The notes beneath the pieces were generated by a model, which worked only from the letters and a program-made list of their open reading frames with translations, did no database searches and had not been told where the DNA came from. A DNA stretch of 64,000 bases from Campanula takesimana (Eukaryota; Streptophyta; Magnoliopsida; Asterales; Campanulaceae). Both the position numbers and the translations under genes were made by a program. The stretch lies in contig JAOWBW010001129.1 in assembly GCA_026119855.1 (NCBI GenBank), positions 248,001-312,000 of the forward strand, in the 5' to 3' direction. Below, piece after piece: positions 12,085-22,949 of the stretch (positions within the stretch are counted from its first letter, which is position 1; each line of letters opens with the position of its first letter).

Positions 12085-12669
12085 TCAGCACACTTTGAGA
12101 GATTCCTTGCGCGGCTGCGGAGTTGGTGATGATGCAGCTTCTGTCAAGTTGGCCCTGGCAGATAGGTGCTTGTTATTCTGTCTGCTTGGTGAAAGTGTCC
12201 CGTTTCCACTAGAGTGAAGGGATCTTTCTTTGATTGTCCTTGGCGCATGCTCAGGTTCCATTTCAGAAACCACTTTTGAATCATTGTCAGCATTTGCCAT
12301 TAAGCAGAGTAGTCCATCCTCAGGGTCAGCATAGTTGTCTTCAGTGCCAAGTCTCCGAGTCCTTAGCTCCTTCTCTGCGCAGTTCTCTTCATCAACCATT
12401 CTGCACTGCTTTGATGCTTTGTGCGCAGGGTTGCTTTTCCTTGTACTCAAATTTTGAAGGAGGCATTGAAGCGTAATGTCTTGGCTTTCTGCAGTAAACC
12501 AAGTCATCTTTCTTTGAGTCTCTATGAGAGAGAATACGGATCTTTGCTTGAGGATCCACCAGGTTTGGAGAACTTTCTGAATTTGATCTGAGGTTTGAGC
12601 AGGCGCAGGAATAAGTGAAAAGTTAGCCATTGCCCTAGATTTTTGAAGCCATCTTGAATCGGCACCCAA
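12085..12669 (-). pseudogene. Copia gag-like remnant
   Basis: An open stretch of about 190 codons just downstream of the primer site begins MGADSRWLQKSRAMANFSLI. It contains EDGLLCLMANADND, resembling the end of plant Copia gag/nucleocapsid regions. No intact CCHC zinc knuckle was seen, so the reading frame is probably rearranged. Confidence 0.5.
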
Positions 12670-12712
12670 GCTGTTAAGCTTGAAAAATAGAACAAGTTTT
12701 ATGAAGGTGTTA

Positions 12713-12724
12713 GCTCTGATACCA
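12713..12724 (-). promoter_or_regulatory. tRNA-Met primer binding site
   Basis: Plus strand GCTCTGATACCA is the complement of TGGTATCAGAGC, the initiator-Met primer site of most plant Copia elements. It sits two bases from the upstream LTR and proves the element reads on the minus strand. Confidence 0.85.
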
Positions 12725-12726
12725 CT

Positions 12727-12946
12727 TGTTGGTCCCTAAAGGGGCAACAAGGGTGTGAAAATCGCTAGAGGGGGGGGGTGAATAGCGTTTTAAAATTCTT
12801 TTCAAACCCTTTGCAATTCAATGGCAGATGCGCACAACTCTTATTTTGGCTAAGTATAGCGCGTGGTAAGAGTGTGAAATGCACAGCGGAAATTTAAAGC
12901 AGCTCTGCGCAGGGTATACTGCGCAGAGATAAAAACGCACGCACTA
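12727..12946 (-). repeat. Copia LTR, upstream copy, truncated to 220 bp
   Basis: Begins TGTTGGTCCC and follows the LTR at 3479 with a few substitutions and short homopolymer indels until ACGCACGCACTA at about 12946, where homology stops. About 1450 bp of this LTR is lost, together with whatever flanked it. Confidence 0.88.
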
Positions 12947-13156
12947 AAAAGAAGAACGGAAGTAGTATATAATTAGCTTCTTATGAAATTTATCGTAGAA
13001 ATTGAATTGGATAAAAAGTACAGAGATCTAAAAGTTAGCATGATATAAACTAAACTGATATAAACTAAACTGATAATAGACTATATTAAAAGTTCTACTT
13101 TAAAACTAATTGATAATGTCCATGAGAATTAGTAAATTTTTTTGGGTTCTACTGAG
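12947..13156. other. Spacer after the LTR deletion
   Basis: AT-rich, no gene. It does not match the remaining LTR and does not resume the Harbinger transposase, so a deletion junction lies at or near 12946. Confidence 0.5.
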
Positions 13157-13164
13157 CTCGGACA

Positions 13165-13984
13165 TAGGGATGGCAACGGGTCGAATACGGTCCGGATATT
13201 GCCAAACCCGTATCCGACCCGAGGCTACTCCGTCCGTATCCGAACCCGTCCGTATCCGACTACGGGCGAATCCGTATCCGGCCCGTATCCGTTTTTTTTT
13301 TTTTTGGCCCGGAAATTGAAAACCTATGAATCAACTTGATTTTGTATCAAATTCAGATTAAGACAAGATTCCACCCAAAACAGAGAGAACAAACCCAAAA
13401 TCGAACCTCATAGAACTAGAGAATGATATGAAAACACAAACCCAAAATCGAACACTTACCTTGGACGGCGGGGTAATCGATGGTGGCCGGAGTAACTTGT
13501 CGGCTCGTCGTCGTCGCTCACTCGCTCGCTTCAGTACTTGTCGCCGACAAGTTGTCGGCGTCGCCCTGTCTCTCTCTAAGGGCGAAAATTGAAATTGGAA
13601 ACCCTAGGCTACATCTCTGATCTCTCGCCTCAGTATTATACGGAGGGTGGTGTAAAGGTGATTCGGAAGAACGTTGTCTCAGACAACGGCGTCGCCCTCT
13701 CTCTCTCTCTCTCTCTCTCTCGTAGTGACAAATTGAAAAAATGAAAACCCTAGCAGCCGGCGACACACATATATACAAGGCAGGGGAGTAATAATAATGG
13801 AAAGCAAGGGTAAAATAGTAAATAACCTATTCGGATATTATACGGGTCGGATACGGACGGATCTCGGACAGAATCCGAACCCGTATCCGAACCCGCCGGA
13901 TTTTCAAAATGTATTATCAAACCCACCCATCCCCGGTCGGATTGTCCCGGATACGGATCGGATTCGGTAAAATTGCCATCCCTA
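13165..13984. mobile_element. Non-autonomous hAT element (TAGGGATGGCAA family)
   Basis: Ends TAGGGATGGCAAC and TTGCCATCCCTA are inverted repeats and the 8-bp target duplication CTCGGACA is exact (13157-13164 and 13985-13992), diagnostic of hAT. Subterminal DNA is rich in CGGGTC/CCGTATCCG words. A (CT)n run lies near 13695-13722. The 820 bp contain no supported gene. It is one of four members of this family in the window. Confidence 0.92.
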
Positions 13985-13992
13985 CTCGGACA

Positions 13993-14318
13993 CATCTTAT
14001 CCGTCGAACAAAAAAAATGAGGTGACTCTAATCTCCACCATTGGATGGACCGGGATGGAGCAGTTCGAAATCCCAGTTTAATGCATAGTTTGCTGGTTTG
14101 TGTTATTTGATTTTTTAACCAATGCAAAGTTTGCTAATTAGTTAAGAGAAAAAAAAAAAAAACTTTTATTTTGGTACGATGATGATAATGATTATTATTC
14201 CAATCCATTTTTAGCTTTTAACTTTATCTTTAGCTTTGAAGGCATATGATAATTGGACTGGCGTTTCACGAGGAGCAGCAATTATTCAAATTACTTTTGG
14301 AACGAGCCTTGCACCATA
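13993..14318. other. Spacer
   Basis: No gene or RNA recognised; contains A-rich runs near 14150. Confidence 0.4.
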
Positions 14319-14620
14319 CTCCCTCCATCCTATTTGAAGCTTCACCTTTTACTCAAATGGATGTCTCATTGAAAGCTTCATCATTTCTTAAATGGTAAAT
14401 AATGTAAGCCCCACTTGTCATACCCACTCACTTCTTCCTCTCACAAACTTAAATTATGGGGTCCACTTGTCATACCCACTAACTTTCCTCTCTCACATAT
14501 TTAAATTATAGACCCCACTTGTCATGCCCACTAACTTCTTCTCTCTCACAACCCTTCTTACACTCATCACTTTTCTTAATTTGTGTGCCATCACCAAAAT
14601 GGTGAAGCCATATCAGTCCT
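14319..14620. mobile_element. Stowaway-like MITE fragment
   Basis: Left end CTCCCTCCATCC after TA. The interior (CCCACTTGTCATACCCACT repeated three times) resembles the start of the MITE at 59159. No GGGAGTA right end was found, so the copy is truncated near 14620. Confidence 0.6.
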
Positions 14621-15006
14621 AAAAATGCATTTAGGAGCCTAAATTTTAGTCTAATCTTATTTAAAATTAAAGTCTTACTATCATTGTCTCAAAATAAACT
14701 TCGTTTTTTATTCAAAAGAAATTTTAAAAAACCATTTTTTTGTAAATTTTCTAAAGAAAACGTATGAATTATTTTGCAATCCATTCCATTTTCAAAATTC
14801 TAATTTTGAAAGTATATAAGGAGAAAAATTTCAGTAAAAAATATATTTAAAAACAGTTTTTTGCAAAAGATCATTACTTTTTTAGACAAAACTCTTTTAA
14901 AATTAATCGTTTATTTTTGGGACAAAAGAGTAAAATAAAAATATTTCAAATAAATTTTATAACTAATATTTTTGGCATGCATGATGTCTTAAATAGTACT
15001 CCAGGC
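14621..15006. other. AT-rich spacer
   Basis: No gene seen. An inverse-like pair (TCTCAAAATAAACTTCGTTT near 14690 and TTATTTTTGGGACAAAAGAG near 14911) suggests a decayed MITE, without clear ends. Confidence 0.35.
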
Positions 15007-15463
15007 TAGGGATGGCAACGGGGCGGGTTTTGCAAAAATCGAACCCGACCATAATGCCAAAGGGAGTGACCCGACCCGACCCGGCCCGCAAACAAGGAAA
15101 CCCGATCCGATCCGAAGCGTATCAAATTATAAAATTTTCAGCTCATATTTGCTTGGGCCTAACCTATGTCTAAGCTTAAATTTTAATTAGTTATAGAAAT
15201 TAGTTTAAAACCATCAAACCTCACTAAAAACAATTATAAAAATAAATTGAACAACATACGGAGTATATATAATATGATTAACTAACATAATATCTTGACT
15301 TTCTATATGAGGATGCCGATCGGGTTGGATCACGGCGGGTCAATATCAAAACCCAATCCCGACCCTAACCCGTTCGGGTCATGAAAATTGCAACCCCAAC
15401 CCTATTTTTTCGGGGCAGACCGCCTTCAAATTTAAATCGGGTTCGGTCAAATTGTCATCCCTA
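15007..15463. mobile_element. Non-autonomous hAT element (TAGGGATGGCAA family)
   Basis: Ends TAGGGATGGCAACGG and TTGTCATCCCTA. The flanks CTCCAGGC and CTCCAGCA share six of eight bases, an eroded 8-bp duplication. Subterminal CCCGACCCG words as in the other copies. 457 bp, non-coding. Confidence 0.82.
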
Positions 15464-15910
15464 CTCCAGCAGTTTAAAGTCCAACAGAATTTTTTGAGCC
15501 TTTCAAAATTCTGAGTATACATGTCTTCTAATCACCTATAAAAAATTATTTCATCTTACGTGCTCTATCCTCAGTCTCAGTCCAACATAGTTCATCCATA
15601 AAATTTGATCTCCAATAATTTGGTTCGAGGGGAAGTTTTATTTGGTATCAATTCAAGTCTCATATTTGGAATTGAAATAAAAATTGCTTTGTGTATAAAA
15701 GTATCCATACACTCTACTAATATGAGGCATTCTGGCAGATAATCCAAAAATAATTCGTGCGGGCCAACTCAAAGCGAACAACATCATATTAGTGTGTAGT
15801 GGTAGAGTGTCGCGGTCCTAACATCTACGTGTTTAATGTTGTAGGCATGCACCTAAAAGTTTTAACTAATTATTATAATGAATATTTCCTTTGTCCCAGA
15901 ATAAAGGCAA
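15464..15910. other. Spacer
   Basis: No gene recognised. Confidence 0.4.
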
Positions 15911-16015
15911 AAATTTGTGTGAGACGGGTCTAATTGAGAAAGTAAATGGTTTTGCTTTATGGGCTGGGATGGCAAGCCCATTTTTTCTCACAACGATGCC
16001 CGTCTCACACAATAC
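15911..16015. repeat. Short inverted-repeat element with GTGTGAGACGGG arms
   Basis: TTGTGTGAGACGGG at the left and CCCGTCTCACACAA at the right bracket about 80 bp. The GAGACGGG word recurs at the ends of the Mutator-like elements at 29100 and 58879. Confidence 0.5.
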
Positions 16016-16188
16016 TTCCTCCAACATAAATGTTGTTGTTTTTGTTCGTTAATTATTCTAACGAAAATTTAAAGATTGTTATTGATAGCATTTATAATAG
16101 TGAGTTTTCAGATCGCGGTTAAGACCAAGCCAAACCAGACCATGGTGGTTCAGCTCAGCTCGGATTGAATTTTGACAAATTTCTTCAA

Positions 16189-17076
16189 TGCATCCGTTGT
16201 ACAAGGTGAGGCGGGCATGGACCATGGAGCAGCCTGCCCGCCCGACCCGCCCGCCAGTTCCTCTTCCACTCCCAGCGCGACACGTGTCATTTTTTTAAAA
16301 AAAAAAACCTCCAATAACTTTAAAATGCTATATCTTGAGATTTATAACTCAGAAAAAAAAATTAAAAATACCGTTGTGTTCGTCTCGACGAGACGAATAA
16401 AACTACATAGGTCATGATATGGTTTAATTTTTTTTTTTTTAAATATATAATTTTTTAAACATAAAAAGTTTGAGCTGCTCCTTCAGCTAACACTCTGTTC
16501 TGATAAAAGTAACAAATTCATCTTCAAAATGTAACACGAAAACTGTTAAATGTAACAGCAGTTTTTTTACAGCAAAAAAAAAAATGGGTTTGCATTCCAA
16601 TTGTTACTTCTCAATAAAATATTGTTACATTTCATATAAAATGTTACATTTAAGAATATAAACTGTTACAATTGAGAAAAAAAAATGTTACATTCATTTT
16701 TTATAAAATGTAACATTAGTTTTAGTTGTCAATCATATGTTAATTTTGGGTGAAAAAAAGTGTTACATTTGAAAAAAATGAGTGTTACATTCCTTTATAG
16801 AAAGTGTTACACTAATTTAGTTGTCAATCTTTAATTTATTGAAGCAAAATTGTGGTACATTTTTGAAAAAAAAAGTGTTACATTTGAGGAAAAAAGTGTT
16901 ACATTTCGTTATAAGAAGTGTTACTTTTGTTAGGAGGAAAAAAAATTGGGATTGCAAAAAAAAAAAAAAAAAAAAAAAAATTGGTGGCTCGGCTCCTGGC
17001 GCCGTCGCACGCCGTGCGGCGGCCGCACAGGAGAGTCGCTCTTGAATTTTTTATGGCTCAGCTTGGTTTGGGATAT
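16189..17076. mobile_element. Word-array element with GTTACATTT repeats
   Basis: ATTTCTTCAA occurs at 16179-16188 and 17077-17086 and may be a 10-bp target duplication, although no terminal inverted repeats are obvious. Inside are GC-rich ends (GCCCGCCCGACCCGCCCGCC; GCGGCGGCCGCACAGG), the 19-bp palindrome TTCGTCTCGACGAGACGAA at 16379-16397, poly-A/T runs, and an irregular array of (T)GTTACATTT / AAATGTAACA words at about 16520-16930. No coding support. Family uncertain; Mutator-like is the best guess. Confidence 0.45.
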
Positions 17077-17277
17077 ATTTCTTCAAACCAATGACTAGCG
17101 GTTTGACCTCTAAATTTTCTCAAATTGTATTAAATCGAACCATTTAGATCCTTAATTGTGACGTGGAATACATATTGAGTATAGGAGTAATAAAAGGTTT
17201 TATCACCAAAATCATTTGACCTTTTATTAAGAAAAATGGATGATCTTTGTTTCTTTTTCTATTTAGTGAAAAACATA

Positions 17278-17557
17278 CTCCCACTGTCTCATAAGTATGC
17301 GCACAAAATATGTTGTATACGGGAATTAAATGATGAATAGTAGTGGGTATTTGTTGTGAGCGTGAAAAGTGAAGTAAAAGAGAGAAAGTGGTGTAGGGAA
17401 TAGTAGGTTGATTGATGTTGTGAGTACAAAAGTATAGTAAGAGAGACAATGAGTGTGAGGAATAGTAAAAAAAATTTGTCATTTTCAAAAAAGTCTTAGC
17501 TATCAATGGGACGCCAAAAAAAAGAAATTTGTGCACATAGTTAAAGGACCGAAGGGA
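17278..17557. mobile_element. Stowaway-like MITE
   Basis: Left end CTCCCACTGTCTCATAAGTA and right end inverse ending GGACCGAAGGGA, flanked by TA. Inner arms pair (TGCGCACAAA against TTTGTGCACA). Non-coding. Confidence 0.65.
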
Positions 17558-17694
17558 TATGAATCATTGCAAACGGAAAGAGTAATACTCATAATAAAAG
17601 TATAAAAGTTATATTAAAAATAAATTAATTTAAAATAAATTCGCTATTTTTAAAAATAATTTTCCTTTGATTTATAAATGTATTGATATACTAT

Positions 17695-19231
17695 TGTTGG
17701 GTTTCGTAGTAACATGCGCAGCGGAATTAAGCATTTAAAATTTATGAAACCCAAAGCCCACAGATCCATTCATATGATTAAGTCAAATACAACATAATGA
17801 ATACTAGAATACTAACCCTTGATGCCTTTGATTTTGCAACCTTGAATTCGATGGAGGCTTGAAATCTTGATCACGAACAAAGCAAGAATCACGAACTATG
17901 AAGATGATAAGTTTCACCCTCTAGCGGTATCCACACCACGAACGAATATCAAGAACACTTGATCTTGGTTGCTAGACCAAATTATGAAACACGCTTTCAC
18001 AATTGTAAGAACTATATGGAATTATGAATATTCTTGTTCTTCACTTTTTGGGATCTTAGAACAAGAAAATAACCTCTCAAAACCTTATGGAGGCTCTCAT
18101 AATCATCTGTCTAATGGTTGCTGAAAGGATCCTTTTATAGGTCCTAATCCTTAACCCTTAAGGACTTAGGAAACCTAAATCCCGTCACCAAATTAGGCAA
18201 CAAAGAATTCTGGCCGACTTGACTGGCACGGTCGTGCCCTATAATCTGGCACGGTCGTGCCATCAGGTCCGCATGATTCCCCATATCGACAATTTTCGGC
18301 ACGGTCGTGCTTGTCTTCTTGGCACGGTCGTGCCAAACATGCCGACAGGTTTTGCCTTGGTTTGGATTTATGGCACGGCCGTGCCATTTTAAGGCGCACG
18401 ACCGTGCCAGAGCCAAAATCTGACATTCTTCCATAATTCCAATTTAGTCCTTTACGATTCGTTCTATTCGTGTGTGACCCTCTAGGATTACACTAAGTTG
18501 GCAATGAGCCCAAACATGAACCCATAAGATATGATTAGGTTCTAGCAAACCGTCATACCTACCCAAATAGTGTAACTAGATACAAGTTCGCATTCCTTTT
18601 AGAACATGTCATAATCTCTTTGTCCACGATGTCTTTGAACACAAGTCATGGTCAACAAGTCAACTTGTTTTGTTCAAAACTTTTCTCGATCCCGAATATG
18701 TTGATAATCCAAATGACATTGATCCAATCAATCCATTTGAGTTTGGCCAAACATTTCACCAACATCATTCCTTCGAGGGGCCCAAGCTTGACATCTCTCC
18801 GAAGAGGGACAAATCCATTTGGCTTATTATTCTTCCCTACGTGAATCCAATCATGCCAATCATACCCTTTATAACTACCGTGTTAAGGTAGCGTTTGAAT
18901 ATGTCAAACATAATGTTCATCAAGTGGAAGACTATAATAACTTCATGTCTAAGGATTCAAATGACATAACTAATATGAGATTTATATATGACATCGACCA
19001 TGACATAAATCTCATACCGCGGGTCATGTCCAGTACCTTGTTCCAAACAAGTACCCATAAATCTAACATGATCATCCCATGATCATTTAGCCTTTATACT
19101 AGTGCTTAACAAGCTCTAGGGACGGAGATTATTATAAGCAAACACGAGCCATAATAATAATCTTATTATCTCTTTATTATCATGATAACTTACAACGTTC
19201 AACAAACGTGCCTAGGGCACCAACACCAACA
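17695..19231 (-). repeat. Copia LTR (downstream copy, 1537 bp)
   Basis: Near-identical to 24438-25951. The 23 extra bases are one more unit of the GGCACGGTCGTGCC repeat near 18239-18261. Small open frames here are chance frames of the LTR. Confidence 0.92.
18225..18408. repeat. Array of six GGCACGGTCGTGCC palindromes in the LTR
   Basis: Copies start at about 18225, 18248, 18298, 18321, 18372 and 18395 (the last in reverse orientation). 18372 is the perfect palindrome GGCACGGCCGTGCC. Each can form a hairpin in RNA. The other LTR holds five copies (about 24968-25128). Position is about 820-990 bp into the LTR in element orientation. Confidence 0.85.
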
Positions 19232-19245
19232 ATCTCCCACTTGCC
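19232..19245 (-). promoter_or_regulatory. Polypurine tract
   Basis: Minus strand reads GGGCAAGTGGGAGAT immediately before the downstream LTR; a purine-rich plus-strand primer as expected. Confidence 0.6.
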
Positions 19246-19259
19246 CTAGGCCCAATTCC

Positions 19260-20925
19260 CTAGGTATCCAATACACATGGACCTAACATGACCATCATGT
19301 TTAGCTTTATGGAAGTCTCATTGTTTAGCGTGTTTGTAACGTTATCATTAGTTGGTACTTTGCATATATTTACGTCTCCCTTATCAACGATTTCTCGAAC
19401 GATAAGAAAACGCCTAAGTATGTGTTTGGATTTAGGATGTGCCCTTGGTTCCTTTGCTTGATCAATAGCACGACTATTATCACTAATAAAGTCTATTGAA
19501 TTAACAATACTAGGAACCATCTTAAGTTCACCAATGAACTTCTTAATCCAAACAACTTCCTTTGCGGCATCCAATGCAGCAATATACTTAGATTTTAGTA
19601 TGTAGAATTAGTGACTGTACTCTGCTTGGAACCATTCCAACTTACAGTTCCACTATTTGTTATAAAACTCGATTGCGATTTTTCTATTATCTTTGTCAGT
19701 TTGGAAGTATGCATCCGTGTACCCATATACGATGAGATCATCTTCCATCCCTCCATAGATCAAAACAAATCTTTAGTCCTTCTAAAGTGCTTTAAGAATT
19801 GTTTCACAGCCATCCAGTGACTCTCACGGTTGTCAGATTGATATCTACTCGTCATGCTCCAAGCATTAGATATATCCGGCTTAGTACTTATCATGGCATC
19901 ATGGATCCAATTGCCGAAGCAAATGGCATCTCATTCATTTTCTCATGCTCATCTTTTGTCTTTAGGACATTGAGTCTTTCTTAGAGAACTCCATGTAACA
20001 TTGGCAATGGTCCTCTCTTAGAATTTTCCATGCGGAATCTTCTAATGACTTTGTCAATGTATGTACTTTGGCTTAAACCAATTAGCCTCCTTGATCTATC
20101 TCTATAGATCTTAATGCCAAGAACATATGTAGCTTCATCCATATTCTTCATTGCGAAACACTTTCTTAACAAAGTCTTTACAGATTAACGTGTAGGAATG
20201 TCGTTTCCAATGAGCAATATGTCATCCACATATATTAAATAAGGAATAGCACTATGCTCCCACTAATCTTCTTGTATATACAAGGTTCATCTTCGTTCTT
20301 GATCAAATCAAACTTTTGACTTATCGAAACGGAGATTCCAACTCCCAAAAGCTTGCTTTAATCCATCCAATGGATTTCTGCAACTTTCATAATTTATCAG
20401 AATTTTCTTTGACTGTCAAAACCTTTAGGTTGTATCCAATACATCCTTAAGTGAGTTCCCGTTGAGGAACACTTGTTTTGACATCATTTTGTCAATTTTC
20501 ATATTCCAAATATGAACATGTGACTACGAGAATTCTAGTAAATTTCTTTGCTATCCATGTAAAATTTTCTCCAAGAAAAACTCATTCCTCTCCTTTGGTT
20601 TTTACACCTTAGGTTAGAATGATCAAGTTCCAAACTTGATTATTACACATGGGTTGCCTTTTAGATTTCATGACTCCAAGTCATTAAAATCTAAATATGT
20701 GGAGTTGACATTGCATCTTTGATAAATGGTAAATACTTCATTCCAAATGAACTTTACCTCAACACTTTCTATTTCGAAATATCCAATATTTCTTGCAATA
20801 GATTGTGTCCTATCACATACGCAAGTTCTTGTATATCTTTTGAACGGACTTTTCACGACTCCTTGTGAAAACTTGTTCAACTTCCATCTTAGGTTAAAAT
20901 ATATATTTTCTAGGTCTCGAACCAT
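19260..20925 (-). pseudogene. Copia RT and RNase H remnant
   Basis: Minus strand 20172-19981 encodes FAMKNMDEATYVLGIKIYRD then RRLIGLSQSTYIDKV, the end of a Copia RT. 19574-19260 encodes MDAAKEVVWIKKFIGELKMV then AKEPRAHPKSKHILRRF, the RNase H end. Between and upstream the frames are broken by many stops. Despite the near-identical LTRs no frame is intact. Confidence 0.85.
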
Positions 20926-21600
20926 TCGAGATACATTTTACTCCCATTGATTCTTTTAGAGATAAACCATTTATCTAGAAAAGTATCATCATAATCAACA
21001 AACCATTTGTTTCTTATGAGTAAAATTATATCCTCAAGTTTCCTTAGGATATCCCATGAAAATATATTTATTAGATTTAAATGTGAGTGTGTCCCAGACA
21101 ACTCCTTTAAAAAAGGGTCTCACCATCTTAAATCTTTATGAAAGACAAACCAAGTTTTCTTTCACCATTTAACCCCTCTTGATAGAATTCAGATTAGTAT
21201 AATCATAGCGGTTTTAAATACATAACCCCAAAATGAATAATGGAAGATCACTTTGACTTTGTCATCCAACGAACCGTATCCAATAAGGTTCTTATACTTC
21301 CACGCAGACATATCATTTGATATTCTTAGTGAAGTTAATTTGTGAAACCATTTCACAACTTTAATGATGACTGTCAAATTCTTGGTTTAATTATTCATCA
21401 TCATGATCCAATCATAATTTTTGAATAGTTTTACCAAGTATAACCAAAATTTTCTTTTAGCATTTCTTCTTAATGCACCATACACATCGAAATGTATTAG
21501 GTCAATTAAGACATTATCCTTTTTACCAATCATAGTAAAAGATGTCTTGATCCAAGTAAATAAGACTTGCATAAATCATGTGATTCCAAATCATATGACT
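20926..21600 (-). pseudogene. Probable Copia integrase remnant
   Basis: Between the gag and RT remnants on the minus strand are fragments such as LRISNDMSAWKYKNLIGYGS and LIDLIHFDVYGALRRNAKRK (21560-21480), the latter resembling the start of a Copia integrase core (LIHTDVCGP). Frames change repeatedly. Confidence 0.6.
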
Positions 21601-22542
21601 TAAAACTCCGTCCAATAGAATTTTAGATATGCATTTCTCATTTATTTGATCAAAACAATAATGCATAAAGAATTTTAATTATTTATGTTATATTCTTTAT
21701 TATTTTGTTCTTCAAGATTTAGGATATAAGATTTATTTATATGATAACATAATGAAGTAAATCATAATAAATAAAGCATTTTTCTTATTCCAAATAAGAA
21801 ATTAATATCCTTCATTATCTTATAACAAAATAATGTTTTCTACTTCATCAGTAAAGTCACTTTACAAGTGTTCTACGAACAATGTTGCAACCATTGCATA
21901 ATTACTGTTTGTAGATAAAACATTACTATAAGTAGTCTTTCATCTTACTAATTATTCTGGTATCCAATACCCAATAATTAAATTTAGAAAGAATAATTTA
22001 TAACATAAATATTCTGAGTGGTAGTCCCACTACCATTCCTTTTATTGATCACCCAGAATTTTGACTACAATTCTAAATGGTCAATCCAATTGCCATTTTA
22101 CCAAATTGCATCTATTAGAGTTATTATTATAACCAAAATTATTTCCTTTAGGATTGACAACTCTTGTCTTACTTTTCTTTTGGCATTTGGCCTCTTTCCA
22201 TCATGAACTATGAGCATTGGAGAACCATTCTCCAATATCTTCATCTTCGCAGTTTTTCAGCATGTTAATGCAATTCGAAGAAATTCTTATTCATTTTAAG
22301 CATGTTATATTCCATCACTAAGTGATCATAACATTTAAACAATGAATCAAGAATGAGATCCATGGCTTGCTCCAATCCAATTGGACAACCAAGTTTCTCA
22401 AGATGCTCTACGTAGCCTTTATCTTAAGCATGTGAAGTTTCATTTGTTGCCCTTTACTCATTTTGCAATGAGTTAATGCAACAATGGTTTTATACCTCTC
22501 TTGCTTAGATTGCTCTTTGAAACATGTAACTCAACTCCACGC

Positions 22543-22788
22543 CTATCTAATAGGCTTCCAAAGTTTCAAACTTTGTTGAAGTTTTAAGAACATAATCGTG
22601 AGCTTGAGACAACTCACATTCCTAGAATCATACTCATGATTCTTGTGATTGTCTATTCCGGCTTTGGGTTCTTTAGGAATAGGCCCATCAAGAATGTACA
22701 ACCCATCTTCTTGCCTTAGAACCATTCTTAGGCTCAGGATCCAATCCATGAAGTTTGTACCATTCTTTTGAAGCTTTATCCTTAACAA
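22543..22788 (-). pseudogene. Copia gag remnant
   Basis: Minus strand encodes KNGTNFMDWILSLRMVLRQE then DGLYILDGPIPKEP, the start of a plant Copia gag (family pattern: GTNFxDWxxNLRIVLRxE). The homologous spot in the sister element is 42330-42480. It is open for 81 codons only. Confidence 0.8.
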
Positions 22789-22949
22789 GGATCAATCGCA
22801 ACGATTTTAGTTGTCATCTACAACTTATGCAAAATTTCCAAAATTTTACAAGTGCCAGCCTCATTAAAGAGATAAATAATGTATTTTCCAAAAATACTCC
22901 CACTAAATTATATAACCTTCATATACATCCAATGTATAATATAATTTAA

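Larger units (their letters stand above)
3479..12946 (-). mobile_element. Copia LTR retrotransposon with an extra 3' gene (Sirevirus-like layout)
   Basis: The element reads right to left. Its upstream LTR is at 12727-12946 (truncated), primer site at 12713-12724, gag remnant 12669-12085, integrase remnant near 11400-11031, RT/RNase H 10491-9516, a long spacer, then a separate spliced gene at 8626-5715, purine tract at 5155-5166 and the full downstream LTR at 5154-3479. The LTRs begin TGTTGG and end CCAACA. Copia order (integrase before RT) is visible. It lies inside the Harbinger transposase. No target duplication can be checked because the right LTR is cut at 12946. Pol is full of stops and frameshifts. 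Confidence 0.9.

Noticed and set aside
3479..12946. Horizontal transfer or bacterial insert to explain TGCGCA abundance
   Set aside because: The region has plant Copia LTRs, primer site, RT and RNase H throughout; composition alone does not support foreign origin.
12947..14318. Remaining 3' part of the Harbinger transposase beyond the Copia element
   Set aside because: No conserved block (KMQEAYRKDVERAFG-type) was found in any frame after 12946; the region is unrelated spacer and a hAT element.
18225..18408. CRISPR-like array of GGCACGGTCGTGCC repeats
   Set aside because: Repeats are 14 bp, irregularly spaced, in an LTR of a plant retrotransposon, without uniform spacers or cas genes.
18144..19082. 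Several open frames of 70-96 codons in both strands
   Set aside because: They lie wholly inside the LTR and recur in the other LTR (24928-25802) and, inverted, at 39378-39841. They match no protein and reflect LTR sequence, not genes.
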